Shown: positions 40,015 through 51,400 of the stretch, one piece after another | Position numbering within the stretch: position 1 is the first letter of the stretch | How the letters are laid out: every line of letters begins with the position of its first letter | Assembly: GCA_019400425.1 (NCBI GenBank) | Contig: JAFREE010000010.1 | Coordinates: forward strand, 248,001 to 312,000 | From: Hymenochaete sp. R1 | Taxonomy: Eukaryota; Basidiomycota; Agaricomycetes; Hymenochaetales; Hymenochaetaceae | Length of the DNA stretch: 64,000 nucleotides | Reading direction: 5' to 3' | Program-made: the position numbers and the translations under genes | Notes under the pieces: model-generated | The model's input: only the letters and a program-made list of their open reading frames with translations | The model's database searches: none | Told to the model about the DNA's origin: nothing

Positions 40015-41764
40015 ATGCAGGAACTTGCTGTCACTAGCGCAAGCTCAAACGAGTCTTCGAATCCGACGTCACGCTCCCTAGACCGCCAAATTGTTCTCGA
40101 CGAAGACGAGTACACCGAAGCCCTCTCGCACATCATCGCCAGAGACTTCTTCCCTTCACTCGTCCACCTCGATGCAACGAACAACTACCTCGATGCCCTC
40201 CGAACCAACAACCCGCAACTCATCAATGCCTCCGTCCGCCAACTGCAAGAAATCGCAACACCTATGACCTCCTCAGGTCGTCCCGGCCCATCCATACCAT
40301 ACCAAACTCCGTCCCAGACTCCCTGGGCCGCCGGACCTTCCGATACTCCCCTACGTACCCCACTTCACACCACCGACGGCGAGCCACCTCAGAAACGGGT
40401 ACGATACGATACCAACATGAGCCTAGATGCGTTCCAAGCGCGGTACACGTCTGAGGATAACTCGAGTTTCACGGAGATATTAGAGGAGGAGAATGTCAAG
40501 AGGAGGGAGAGGTATGGGTGGGCGTGGGAAGCTCAAAAGAGGGTGGAGGGACAGCAGAGGAAGATGATTGAAGGGAGAGAAAGAATTGGGATTGAGAGAG
40601 GGAGTGTACCGGGGGTGAAAGAGAGGTTGGTTGTGGAGGCGCCGAAGCCGCCTGCGGGGTTATTGAAAGGTCCGGAAGATGAACAGGGAAGAGATGAAAA
40701 GGATGAAGAAGAGGAGAATGACGAGGGGAAGGTGAATGAGGTTGTACTTGCCGGAGGCGCTGCGGAAGAGGAGCAGAGGGTCGATGTGTTTGCGCGCAAG
40801 AAGGACACCAGGTCAGCAGGAGTGGATGGTTGGAAGTTCAAGGTAACGTCGTGCATATCTCAGAATTCAGTATCTTTGGCTCATCGAATGTATGTAGACT
40901 CGCAATGCTCTGATGTTTGCTCCAGATGCAGACATGACACCTCATGCATCGACATCTTTTGGTACAAATGACGATCCAAAACTACCTCCAAAGACTATCA
41001 AGTATGGAAATACGCGTCTGCAAGAACAGAATGAGGCTTCGTCTGGCGTGTCGGAACCACCCAGTCCTACTCGGAGTCGGATAGATGCTGCTATCGCTGG
41101 CACTCCATGTACGCTTAATCTTTTAAGTCTTGTCACTCATATTCTTATGCGCATTGCACTAGATGTCCCTCGGTCACCAACCAACAACGGCTTCTCTCTC
41201 CTACCCTCGATACCCTCACCCACTCCTTCCTCGCTTGGCCCGCAAGCTGTAAAACAGTTAATGACATGGGGAACTCTTAACGCAACCCCACGCATCATTT
41301 CCAACGACGAAGATCCCGCCCACATTGACACTTCAAAAGCAAAAGAGGACCTACCACCTCCCGACACACCATTCCATCTTCCTCCCCCATCAGCGCGCGA
41401 AAAAATCAGCCATCGACTTTCAAGCAACGCCGCGAAGAGCCTGCGCGCTAAGGCAGCTCTCATGTCCGGAGCCCATTATGGTGGTGTGAGTTCAGGACTG
41501 GGCTTCCGCACACCCTCCTCAATCTCGCACCGTGAATCAATGCCCCCGCCGAGTTCGTACGGAACTCCGAAAAAGACGGATGCGGCGGGTGCATTGACGC
41601 CTGCTGCGAAGAGGCTTTTGGATCGGACGACGACAAGCGGGAGCGTGGCAGGGTCAAAGAGGGCGGAGGCGATGGATCGAACGGCGAAGTGGGATGGAAA
41701 GAAGGAGAAGGATTTGGGCAAGGTGCGGTGGACACCAAGTCCTACGGTGATGAGGAAGAGGTAG
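40015..41764 (+). CDS. ESS2: ESS2/DGCR14 spliceosome C-complex protein
   Basis: Nuclear protein of the Es2 family (human ESS2/DGCR14, fission yeast Bis1), associated with late spliceosomes. The start at 40015 (MQELAVTSASSN) is the first in-frame ATG. The family signature follows: VLDEDEYTEALSHIIARDFF then LVHLDATNNYLDAL. Next are YTSEDNSSFTEILEEEN and ERYGWAWEAQKR, then an acidic stretch. Introns end exon 1 at DGWKFK (near 40841) and exon 2 at GTP (near 41110). After the first, TRNALMFAPDAD is the conserved midregion. The C-terminus is Pro/Ser-rich with SPTP-type motifs and ends KVRWTPSPTVMRKR, close to the family end. It is convergent with the NIP30-domain gene (170 bp). Confidence 0.92.
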
Positions 41765-41934
41765 GGATGTTTTTGGTTTTGGGGTTTGGGAGTTAAATCG
41801 AGAAGGTCATTTCCAATGTAATTTTCACACCTGCAATATCAGTCGTATTACACATGAGCATTTCATACGTTTAGTACATGCACTTCAGAACAAGATGAGC
41901 ATTATCGAAAGCAGCAATATATTTAATACTATAA

Positions 41935-43056
41935 TCACGACGCCGCCCCCGTCTTGCGTTTCTTCACAGCTACGCCTTGTCCCACTTCAGGGGACTTTGA
42001 TTCTTCTTCCGGTCTCTTTTCATCCAACGGAGATGAAGACGAAGACGTTGGTTGGACCCCATTCCCAGTTTTCTTGCCTGCACCTGCACCCATCGGTGTC
42101 TTCTTTTTCAATACGACACCCTTCAAACCACCCTTTACGCCGCCTGGTTTCTTCATGACTGTTTTTGGCTTGGTAGCCTTTTCGTTTTCCCGAAGAGAGT
42201 CTGAAGTAGAGTTTTGTTTGATGTTGGGCGGGGAGGGACCAGAGCCTGAGCCTGAGGCAGTCGAAGTAACATTGGAAGTACTCGACCCGGCTCCGGGACG
42301 TTCAGGGATTGCGCTGCGATTAGCTACCGCTCTAGGGCGTCAGAAAACCACGGTCAGCGAAGTGCTGTAAGTCAGACGCGAACGGACACGATCGCACTCG
42401 CAAGCACTCACGCCTTGAAGCTCCGCACTTCCTCCGCATCTTCGAGTTTCCGTTTGAGTTCCTTCCGCTCTTGGTCGCTTTTGATAGCGTCGAGGAAAAG
42501 GATCTCGTCTTCTTCGAGAGCGCGGAACTGGTTTGCTGGAGGCCCGCAATACGGAAGAATTGTGTGGGGGAGTTTATGCCCGAGGTGCTTCACGGATGAG
42601 CAAGAAGGGAACGGGAGTTGAGGAGAGGGAGAGGTGCATTACCTAGTTTTGTTTTCTCTTCCCATTCTTCTTGCTTTGCAATCTTGTATCGGGTAAAATA
42701 AATGAATAGGAAAGGGATGGGTCGCAGGAAATCGCGTACCTTGTTGGCTGCGAGTTTCTCTGCGAGACTCCTGCCATCATAGACGTCTTCCTGCGGCCTT
42801 GGAGGGGGTTCTTGGCCAATTCTGCCAGGTCATGAGTAACACATTGAGAACAGCATGTAAAATTAAAAATGATGACCTGGCGTAAGCAGCCTTCCATTGC
42901 TCGTCTCTACGTGATTTGGCGGTGTCTAATTCGTCTTGGGAGCTGTGTGTTCGTCAGGAAGGAAATTGAATTATTTTACAGTAGATGGCTGGCGTACACG
43001 AAACGAGATGCGACTGAGCCAGGATTTGCATTGATTATGGGGAGAGCTTCGTCCAT
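41935..43056 (-). CDS. NIP30/FAM192A (PSME3IP1) domain protein
   Basis: Small nuclear protein of the NIP30 family; the human member binds the PA28-gamma proteasome activator. Start MDEALPIINANPGSVASRF at 43056, then over an intron VSQDELDTAKSRRDEQWKAAYA, RIGQEPPPRPQEDVYDGRSLAEKLAANK, and the domain core ANQFRALEEDEILFLDAIKS and RKELKRKLEDAEEVRSFK. The C-terminal exon (42156-41935) is Lys/Gly/Ser-rich with a basic end (VAVKKRKTGAAS) fitting a nuclear signal. A further in-frame ATG exists upstream (43158), but the sequence before MDEALP is not conserved. Head-to-head with the SRF1-like gene, 190 bp. Confidence 0.85.
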
Positions 43057-43246
43057 GATGGTGGTTGTGGTTAGCCTGAGACTTTGGGAGATTTGGTCGC
43101 GGGCGCTCGGAACGAACGAACGAAAGTGAGAGAGAAGATGGGTCGGATCAGAGGCCAAAAATGAAGTCAGAGTCTCTCGGAAGCGCCACTCTCATTCCTT
43201 TCCCTCTTTCCTCATCCTCATCCCTCCCTCGTCGTCGCGCACAGCG
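43057..43246. promoter_or_regulatory. Divergent NIP30-domain/SRF1 promoter
   Basis: Only 190 bp separate the two ATGs, the shortest divergent promoter in this window. Confidence 0.5.
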
Positions 43247-44961
43247 ATGAGCACCTCTCCGTTCGACGCAAATGGTCGTGTAAGCAGCCCGACAAAGAGC
43301 AGCCTCTCTTATTCCCAGAGTCTTCAAAGCGCCCGGCCTTCTGCTGCCCGCTCCATCATCACTGCTCCACGTACGTGAACCCCTCCCACCTTCCTTTTCC
43401 CTTCAATATCCCCGCATTTCCCCTTCCCTCACAGCACCCCTTCGCGCTTTATTCTACCATATTTAAGCGCTCGTTTTACTCACTTTGGTCATAATCTTTC
43501 TCAATTTTGTGATTTAGCGTGGGCCCGCGACGAGCCGCCCTCGCCTACAGACGACCAACACCCTTTATCCAATTCCAACAACTCCATCAAACCGAGACCG
43601 TCTCAGTCAGGCCTCTCCGCGATTGCACCCTCCTCCGCCTCTACTTTCACCAGCATTCAACCTTATGACACCAACGACCAGGCGCCTTGGTGGGCTTTTA
43701 CTCGTCGAGGTAGACTTGAAGGCCCGCCACAGCAACAGCAGTCTGGTCCAAAGCACAATTGGCCGATGATGAAAACCAGGTCGAGCGCGTCTGGCGAGAA
43801 AGAAAAGGACAAGGAGAAACAAGGCGATAGGCCTCCCAAAGAGCGCTCACGGACCACTTGGCTACCTGCTACACCCCGCATACTTCAACCCAAAAACTCC
43901 GCAGCCGAAGATGACCAGATCGGACGCCCCTCCGATGATTCTGTTACCACACCGCGCCGCCAGAGTTGGGGATTTCACATCCCACTCCCGACACCTGTTG
44001 TGAATCCTATCACGAGAGCGCAGGCGCATACTCCCGGGTGGGACACGCCCTGGAGTACGCCCCGCGCCACCTCGCATTCCCAGGCGAACTTCAATAGTGT
44101 GGGCCAGGGCAGTAATCTGGGGCTTCGGAGAGGGACTTTTGCGACGAGCGGGGATGGACTTGAAGATGGGGCCTCGGAGAGGAAGAGACCCAAATGGTAC
44201 TATAGAAGAAAACGCATCCGCTCATTCATTTTAAGTAACAACTATGTTCCTTTGGTGAGTTCTTGCGTTCCTTGAGTACATATTTAGGAAACTGATTTGA
44301 ATGTTTCCCCATAGCTTTTCCGTGTAATCAACATTACTTTCACAACCGCTGCGCTCGCTATTGCCATCAAAATACGACAAAGGGAAAAACAATTTGGTGT
44401 CATGGGTGCGGTTGGTAGCTCACCGTAAGTTCAAACGCATACACTATATTTTATAATCTGACTCTGAATTTGTCACAGAACACTGGTCATCATATTCGCA
44501 CCTTTGACCCTCGTTCATGTCATGCTGGCTATATACGTACGTACATGTGCTGTTAGCGTGCAAAGTGTACTTACTTATCTTTTCCCTAGCTTGAATATTT
44601 CGGCCGCCCACTCGGCCTCTGGCGCACTTCCCATAAACTCTTCCACACTCTTTCCGAAACTCTCTTCATCTGCGCCTGGTCCGCTGCACTTTCTCTGTGC
44701 TTCGACAATTTCTTCACCTCTGTCCTCCCCTGTGTTCCGGCATCAGCTACGTCCTGGTACAACGAAATACCGCGTGTGTTACCCGATAATAAAAATTTAG
44801 GACATGGGGAGGGTCAACCGGGAGATTACATCTGCGATAACCAACTCGCACTTATTTGCCTAGTCTTCCTCGGACTGGTGATGTATTGCACGAATCTATT
44901 CATCAGTTTGTTCAGGATATTCGAAAAGGTGAAGTATCAACCGGTGCAGAATATCAGATGA
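43247..44961 (+). CDS. SRF1: Srf1-like regulator of phospholipase D
   Basis: Membrane protein related to yeast Srf1, a regulator of phospholipase D (Spo14). Start MSTSPFDANGRVSSPTKSSL; a 300-residue N-terminal region is Ser/Pro-rich and likely cytosolic. The basic stretch KWYYRRKRIRSFILSNNYVPL leads into the membrane part. Four hydrophobic segments are visible: RVINITFTTAALAIAI, VIIFAPLTLVHVMLAIYLEY, LFICAWSAALSLCF and LALICLVFLGLVMYCTNL. The block EYFGRPLGLWRTSHKLFHTL between segments 2 and 3 is characteristic. Introns near 43371, 44255, 44426 and 44535 are needed to keep the frame; the end is KYQPVQNIR. Confidence 0.85.
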
Positions 44962-45464
44962 GTCGAGTTTTTTTCTTCACTTTCCTGTACTTTGCTTGCC
45001 CCCCATGCATCCAGTCTTCCTTGCGAAACCCACAAACCCTTTTGCCTTCACCTTTGGTCCGTCTTATGGTTTGGATTTAGGACTCTTTCTCTTCTCACGT
45101 CTCATACACCTATATTCCCCTTCTCTTCTTTTCTTGCATAAGTCGCATTTGTATTATTACCTGCACTTTTCTAAATGGAGACATAAATTTGCTTCGCTTA
45201 ATCTAACTTTTCAAACGTCCAAAGATCTAATCAGTGTCGTTTCGATGTGCGATCGGCAGAGAAGTCTTCTTGGTGAGTTGTTTTTAACATCTATGTGAAT
45301 TCAAAACGAATGAAAACTAAAATATGTACATGGACAGTGCTATAAAGTTACAAGGACTGTAGTAATAAATAAAACAAGGAGAGGAAGAAACGAACATCGC
45401 AAAGAAACGGGGAGAAGAAATCAAAGTCCAGTCGCCCTGCGACACTAATCACCCTTTATTCAGC
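44962..45464. other. Tail-to-tail spacer before the DPBB locus
   Basis: 503 bp between the SRF1-like stop and the giant DPBB gene stop. It is AT-richer than its surroundings and should hold both 3' UTRs. No gene seen. Confidence 0.5.
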
Positions 45465-48400
45465 TTAAACAGCACTCATGCTCATATCCCCTCCAGCAGC
45501 CGAAGACGTTGCAGTGCCAGATGAGTGACTATCTACCCACGACCACTCGACCGTGATTTTCCCCAGAGACTCATCCGCAAGCTTATCAAACGCCCCCGTA
45601 CTCAAGTCCAAATTTGTCTCATCGCACCCCTCACACCTTTCCACAAGTGTCACTACCACGCTCTTCCCCTCGTAATTCACGTTTATCTGCCGCCCACACA
45701 GCGGGTTCTTGGTCGCGGTCGCTTCAGAGTAGGTATATCCTGGATAATTGTCGAAGATTTTGGAGGAGACACCAGCGACGAGGTCGAAGGATTGTGAGAC
45801 CTGCCCGCAGGCGCCTGTACCCGCACCGTAGAAGGTGGCGGTACCGGTCTGGGTACCGGAGTAGTAGGAGGAGGCATCTCCTCCGCTGCCGCCAGAACCG
45901 GAACCGGAGCCAGAGCCGGACGTGCTGGTGCTACTTGCGCCAGAACCAGTCTCGGTTCCGCTGCCGCTGCTACCGCCTGTTCCTGTGTTTGCGCCAAAGC
46001 CGCCCGTTGCGTCCGTGCCGGTGGGTGCACCACCTGCCGCGCCCGTTTCCGTTCCTGTGCTAGCTCCACCACCGAACCCGTCTCCTGCGCCCGACGACCC
46101 GCCTCCGACCGTAGCCGAATCTGTCGGCATTGTCCCAGCGTCTGTTCCAGTGGCAGCATCATCATCGTCATCGTCATCGAAGTCGCCATCGTCATTATTG
46201 TCATCGTCATCGCAGGAATCGAAGTCGTCGTCGTTAGCATCAGCGCTCGAAGAAGCCGGGGCGGTTGTCGTACCTGTTCCCGTTCCCGTGGGTGCACCAC
46301 TTCCTGACCCTCCACCACCAAAGTTCGAACTGAACCCGCCGCTCGTAGCCGACGCCGCGCTATTCGTGTTCGCAGAGCCTGCACCGGCCGAGTTGCTTGC
46401 CGATCCACCGCTTCCCCAGGTGCTTTCGCCGTTATACCCGCCCTGTGATGACCAGTTGTTTGAAGACGAGTCAGACGAGTTAGATGAAGAGCTGGAGCTG
46501 TTGGATGAGCCGCTTGAGCTACCCCAGCTTGAACCTGAGCCGAAGCCATCGGTGGGTTGTGGACCGCTACCGCTACCGCTTGCACCTGTGGACGTACCGG
46601 TCATGGACAACCCGCCGTCTGCGCCTGTGGCAGGAGCGGTGCCCATTGAGCTCGATCCAGAGGAGGTGCCCGCAGGACCTGCAGATACGCTCGATCCCGA
46701 ACCGTTGGACTCACCAAAGCCGGTTGGAGCTGCACCTGAACCAGTCTGGAAGCCGCCAGACGCGCCTGAGCCTGAACCGTCTATGGCTGTAGACGCACCA
46801 CCTGCTCCTGTTTCCGTTCCTGCACCTACTCCAGTACCAGAGGCACCGCCGAAGCCATCTGTTGCACCAGAGGGCGCACCGGTTGCAGGTGCACTTGAGT
46901 CGCCCGTTCCAGCGCTTGTGCCAGCACCTGTACCAGGTCCTGCTACGTCACCTGTTCCAGAGGGAGAAGAAGCCATGTCTGTTGGCGACAACCCAGAACC
47001 CGATCCAGAGCCTGATCCTGATCCATTCGATTCACCGAAGCCGGTGGGAGCGGTACCAGAGCCTGTTTGGAAACCGCCCGACCCTGCTCCCGAGCCAGCC
47101 GTACCAGTGGCAGATGCTCCTCCTGCACCAGTTCCAGTCCCTGAAGCACCGCCAAAGCCGTCCGTTGCGCCTGAGCCGGCACCAGTTCCTGTCGCCGTCG
47201 AGCCGCCCGTACCCACGTCTGTACCAGTGCCCGAACCAGCTGACGTTCCAAAGCCTGCAACGTCTCCTGTACCAGAGGGTGAAGAAGCCGTGTCAGTGGG
47301 GGCTGTTCCCGCGCCAGGTTGTGAACTCGAGCCAGAGCCATTCGATTCGCCGAAGCCGGTGGGTACTGCACCAGAACCAGTTTGGAAGCCTGATCCACCT
47401 GATCCTTCTGTGGCAGAGGCTCCTCCTGCACCCGTTCCTGCACCCGTTCCTGCACCTGTACCAGTAGCACCACCAAAGCCACTCGATGCACCTGAGTCTG
47501 CGCCAGTTGCAGTTGAGTCGCCCGTACCAAAGCCGGTACCGGCGCCTGAACCGACTGACGATCCAGAACCGGCAACGTCGCCCGTGCCAGAAGGAGAGGA
47601 GGCAGAGTCAGTGCCCGTGGCTCCTGCACTAGGTCCTGAGGAGCCGGAGCCGTTCGATTCTCCGAAGCCTGTTGGTGCTGCACCAGAGCCGGTCTGGAAG
47701 CCTGATGCTCCCGTACCAGAACCACCAGAGCCGTCAGTACCTGTGGCTGATGATCCAAAACCTCCATCGGTTGCAGAGGCACCAGCACCTGCTCCCGTGC
47801 CAGAGCCTGTTGACTCGCCGAAACCTCCACTTCCTGTCGAGCCAGAACCGGCACCTGTTGCGGTTGCGGTTGAATCACCTGCTCCTGTCCCCGCTCCCGT
47901 TCCAGCTCCAGCTCCACTTGAGGTCCCAAACCCCGCCACGTCGCCAGTACCAGACGGTGAGGATGCTGTGTCCGTGGGTACAGAACCCGAGCCTGAGGCA
48001 GCACCTGAGCCTGAACCTGAACCGTTAGACTCGCCAAAGCCCGTGGGTGTGGATCCGGAACCAGTTTGGAAGCCAGTTGCGCTCGAACCTCCTGAGCCTG
48101 AATCCGTTGCAGTCACACCAGAACCAGATCCACCAGCTCCTGTGCTGTCCGACCCACCGAACCCGCTTGTTCCGGCGCCTGTTGATTCAGAACCTGCGCC
48201 TGTTGCAGTTGCATCACCCGTGCCAGCTCCAGCTGAAGACCCAAACCCCGTAACATCTCCGGTGCCAGATGGCGATGACGCTGTGTCTGTAGGGGACATG
48301 CCAGAGCCAGAGCCTGATGCTGAAGAGCCTGATCCATTAGATTCGCCGAAGCCAGTGGGTGCTGCTCCTGTGCCTGTTTGGAATCCTGAGCCTCCGTCTG

Positions 48401-51400
48401 TGGCAGAAGATCCTCCTGTAGCTGTTCCTGCACCTGCTCCGGTTCCAGTTGCACTACCTAATCCGCTCGATGCTCCCGAACCAGCGCCAGTCGCAGTCAA
48501 GTCGCCTATACCGGCACTCGTACCAGTACCTGATCCATTTGAAGAGCCAGGTCCCACTATGTCGCCTGTACCAGACGGTGAAGATGCATCGCTGGAGTCT
48601 GTGGGCGAAGAGCCTGATCCAGCGCCAGAGGACTCGCCAAAGCCTGTCGGGGCCGATCCAGAGCCAGTTTGGAAGCCAGATCCGCCAGTCCCGCTGCCTG
48701 ATCCGTCAGTTGCTGACGCGCCTCCTGTACCTGTGTCTGTTGAGCCGCCAAAGCCCCCAGAAGCACCCGATGCGGGGCCAGATGCAGTTGAACTTCCTGC
48801 GCCAGCGCCAGTGCTAGAGAAGCCGTCAAGACCAGTCGCGTCTCCAGAACCTGATGGGGACGAGTCTGAGCCGGTATCAGTTGCTGAAGAGCCTGAACCG
48901 GATCCTGTTGAACCTGAACCGTTCGATTCTCCGAAACCAGTAGGTGCCGAGCCGCTGCCTGTTGAGAAGCCTGTTGGGCTTCCTCCTGAGCTGCTGGAGC
49001 CTGAGGCACCAGAACCAGATCCTGAGCCAGAGTCCGTACCAGTAGGCGATAATCCATTGTCTGTCGCAGTCCCAGTCGCGCCTCCTGCATTCGATCCTGA
49101 AGCACCGCCAAAGCCGCCAGTTCCAGTCGAGTCCGCTCCAGTCGCCGTAGAGTCACCTGAACTTCCCGTGTTCGTCGATCCCGCACCTGCGCCAGACGAC
49201 CCACCGCCACCGAAGACTTCGCCAGTCTCAGAGGGAGATGACCCAGAGCCAGTATCAGTTGCGGAGGAACCCGAGCCATCGGTTCCACTAAAGCCTGTAG
49301 GTGCACCACTGCCTGTTTGGAAGCCGCCGGCGCCGCTAGAGCCAGTCGAATCACCAGCACTTCCCGCCGGACCGGATCCGACTCCAGAGCCAGAGTCAGT
49401 TCCAGTCGCTGGCTCGAGACCAGTGGCATCACCGGTTCCAGAAGGTGAAGAGTCGAAGCCGGTGCCTGTCGAATCGCCGGCTCCGCCTGTCCCAGTAGAT
49501 CCTGCAGCCGTTCCAGTAGCGCCCCCAGCGTCTCCGGTGCCAGTCGTGCCCGCACCGGCTCCTGAGGAACCGCCAATCCCGGTACCAGCTCCCGTACCTG
49601 AAGGAGAGGATCCCGCGTCAGTACCAGAGGGAGATGAACCAGAGTCGGTGCCGCCTGAAGATTCGCCAAATCCAGTGGGAGCTGCGCCGTCTCCAGTTTG
49701 GAATCCTGAGCCTGAGCCTGATGTACCAGAACCTCCAGAGCCAGTAGGTGAAGATCCGCTTCCAGTACCTGTAGGCGCTCCTGATGCGCCTGAGCCTGTA
49801 GCGCCAGTGCCGCCGAGGCCACCAGTGCCAGTCGAATCCGCCCCAGTTGCTGTTGAATCACCCGCACCTCCGGTGCCGGTTGCTCCCGAGCCATCACTGC
49901 TCATGCCATCAAGCCCGGTAGCATCACCTGTACCAGAGGGTGATGAGCCACTACCCGTGCCCGTCGAGTCTCCAAAGCCTCCAGTACCCACGCCAGAGCC
50001 CGAAGAGTCCGTTGGGCTCGAACCAGAGCCAGTACCTGTCGAATCGCCGGATCCTCCGGATCCTGTTCCAGCGCCAGAGCCAGAAGAACCTGACGGACTC
50101 GAGCCGCCAGCCGTGCCAGTAGTATCGCCGAATCCACCTGTACCAGTAGAATCACCAGGGCTAGAACCGGTGCCTGTCGCCGAAGAGCCAGAACCAGAGC
50201 CAGATGGACTACCAGTATCGCCTGTACCGGAGGGAGAGAACGCATCGCCTGTGCCAGAAGGAGACGATGCATCACTGGTGCCGGAGGGGGACGACGCGTC
50301 CCCAGTACCAGCACCACTTGAGCCAGATGGTGATGAATCACCGCTGAATCCAGATGGGGATCCGCTTCCGGTCTGGAAACCTGACGGGCTTGAATCAGTG
50401 CCAGATGCGCCTGAGCCTGTACCAGTGTTTGTAGGTGATGATCCACTACCCGTGCCAGTCGCTCCGGCGCCGGTGTCAGTGCCCGTGGAACCATCGAGTC
50501 CAGTTGCGTCGCCTGTACCCGAAGGTGAGGAACCTGTATCTGTTCCAGTCGAGTCTCCAGCATCAGAGCTTCCTGTCGGGTTCGAATCGCCTGCAAACCC
50601 AGTGTCGGTACCAGATGGTGAAGAGCTGCCGAAACCTGTAGCATCGCCCGTTCCCGAAGGAGACGAGTCTGAGCCTGTACCGGTAGGTGAGGATCCGGTG
50701 TCGGTGCCAGTTCCACTTGAGCCGTCAGGTCCTCCGGAAGAACCTCCAGGAGAAGACGAGTCAGTAGGTGATGAACCACTACCAGTATCAGCCCCTGTTG
50801 AACCGCTGGGGCTGCCAAAGCCTGTGGCATCACCAGTACCTGAAGGCGAGGAGTCGGTACCAGTCGAGTCGCCAGCACCACCTGTGCCAGTCGATCCAGC
50901 ACTAGTGTCCGTTGGGCTACCTGACCCATCGGAGGCTCCGGAAGAGTCGGTCGGGGAGGTCCCTAGTCCGGTATCCGATGGAGAAGAGTCAGTGCCAGAG
51001 GTCGAGTCTGTGGGTGATGTACCAGCACCAGATCCTCCAGTCACGTCGCCGGTGCCGCTCGGCGAGGAATCAGAGGAGCCGCCGTCAGTGCCCGTAGGAG
51101 ACGTACCAGAGCCAGTTGAGTCGCCCGAGCCTGATGATCCTGTGTCTGTGGGTGAGGATCCCGATCCAGTATCAGTACCCGTCGAGTCTCCTGATCCGCC
51201 GGTACCTGTAGAATCACTCGCTGAGGAGCTTCCAGAGCTACCAGTGTCAGAACCTGTCGGGCTGGATCCAAAGCCAGAGTCGGTGGGCGATGAGCCACCA
51301 AAGTCTCCAGAGCCTGACGCTGGATTTGACCCCGAAGGACCTCCAAAGCCCCCACTGCCAGGAGCAGTCGATATGGGTCCGCCAGGATTGCTGCCGCTTC

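Noticed and set aside
46700..50400. CRISPR-like regular spacing
   Set aside because: The host is a eukaryote, the repeat blocks are coding, imperfect and 285-375 bp apart, with no short identical repeats or cas genes.
50570..50590. GGTTCGAATC, resembling a tRNA T-loop
   Set aside because: It falls inside the giant coding sequence, and no cloverleaf or B-box/A-box pair at the right spacing surrounds it.
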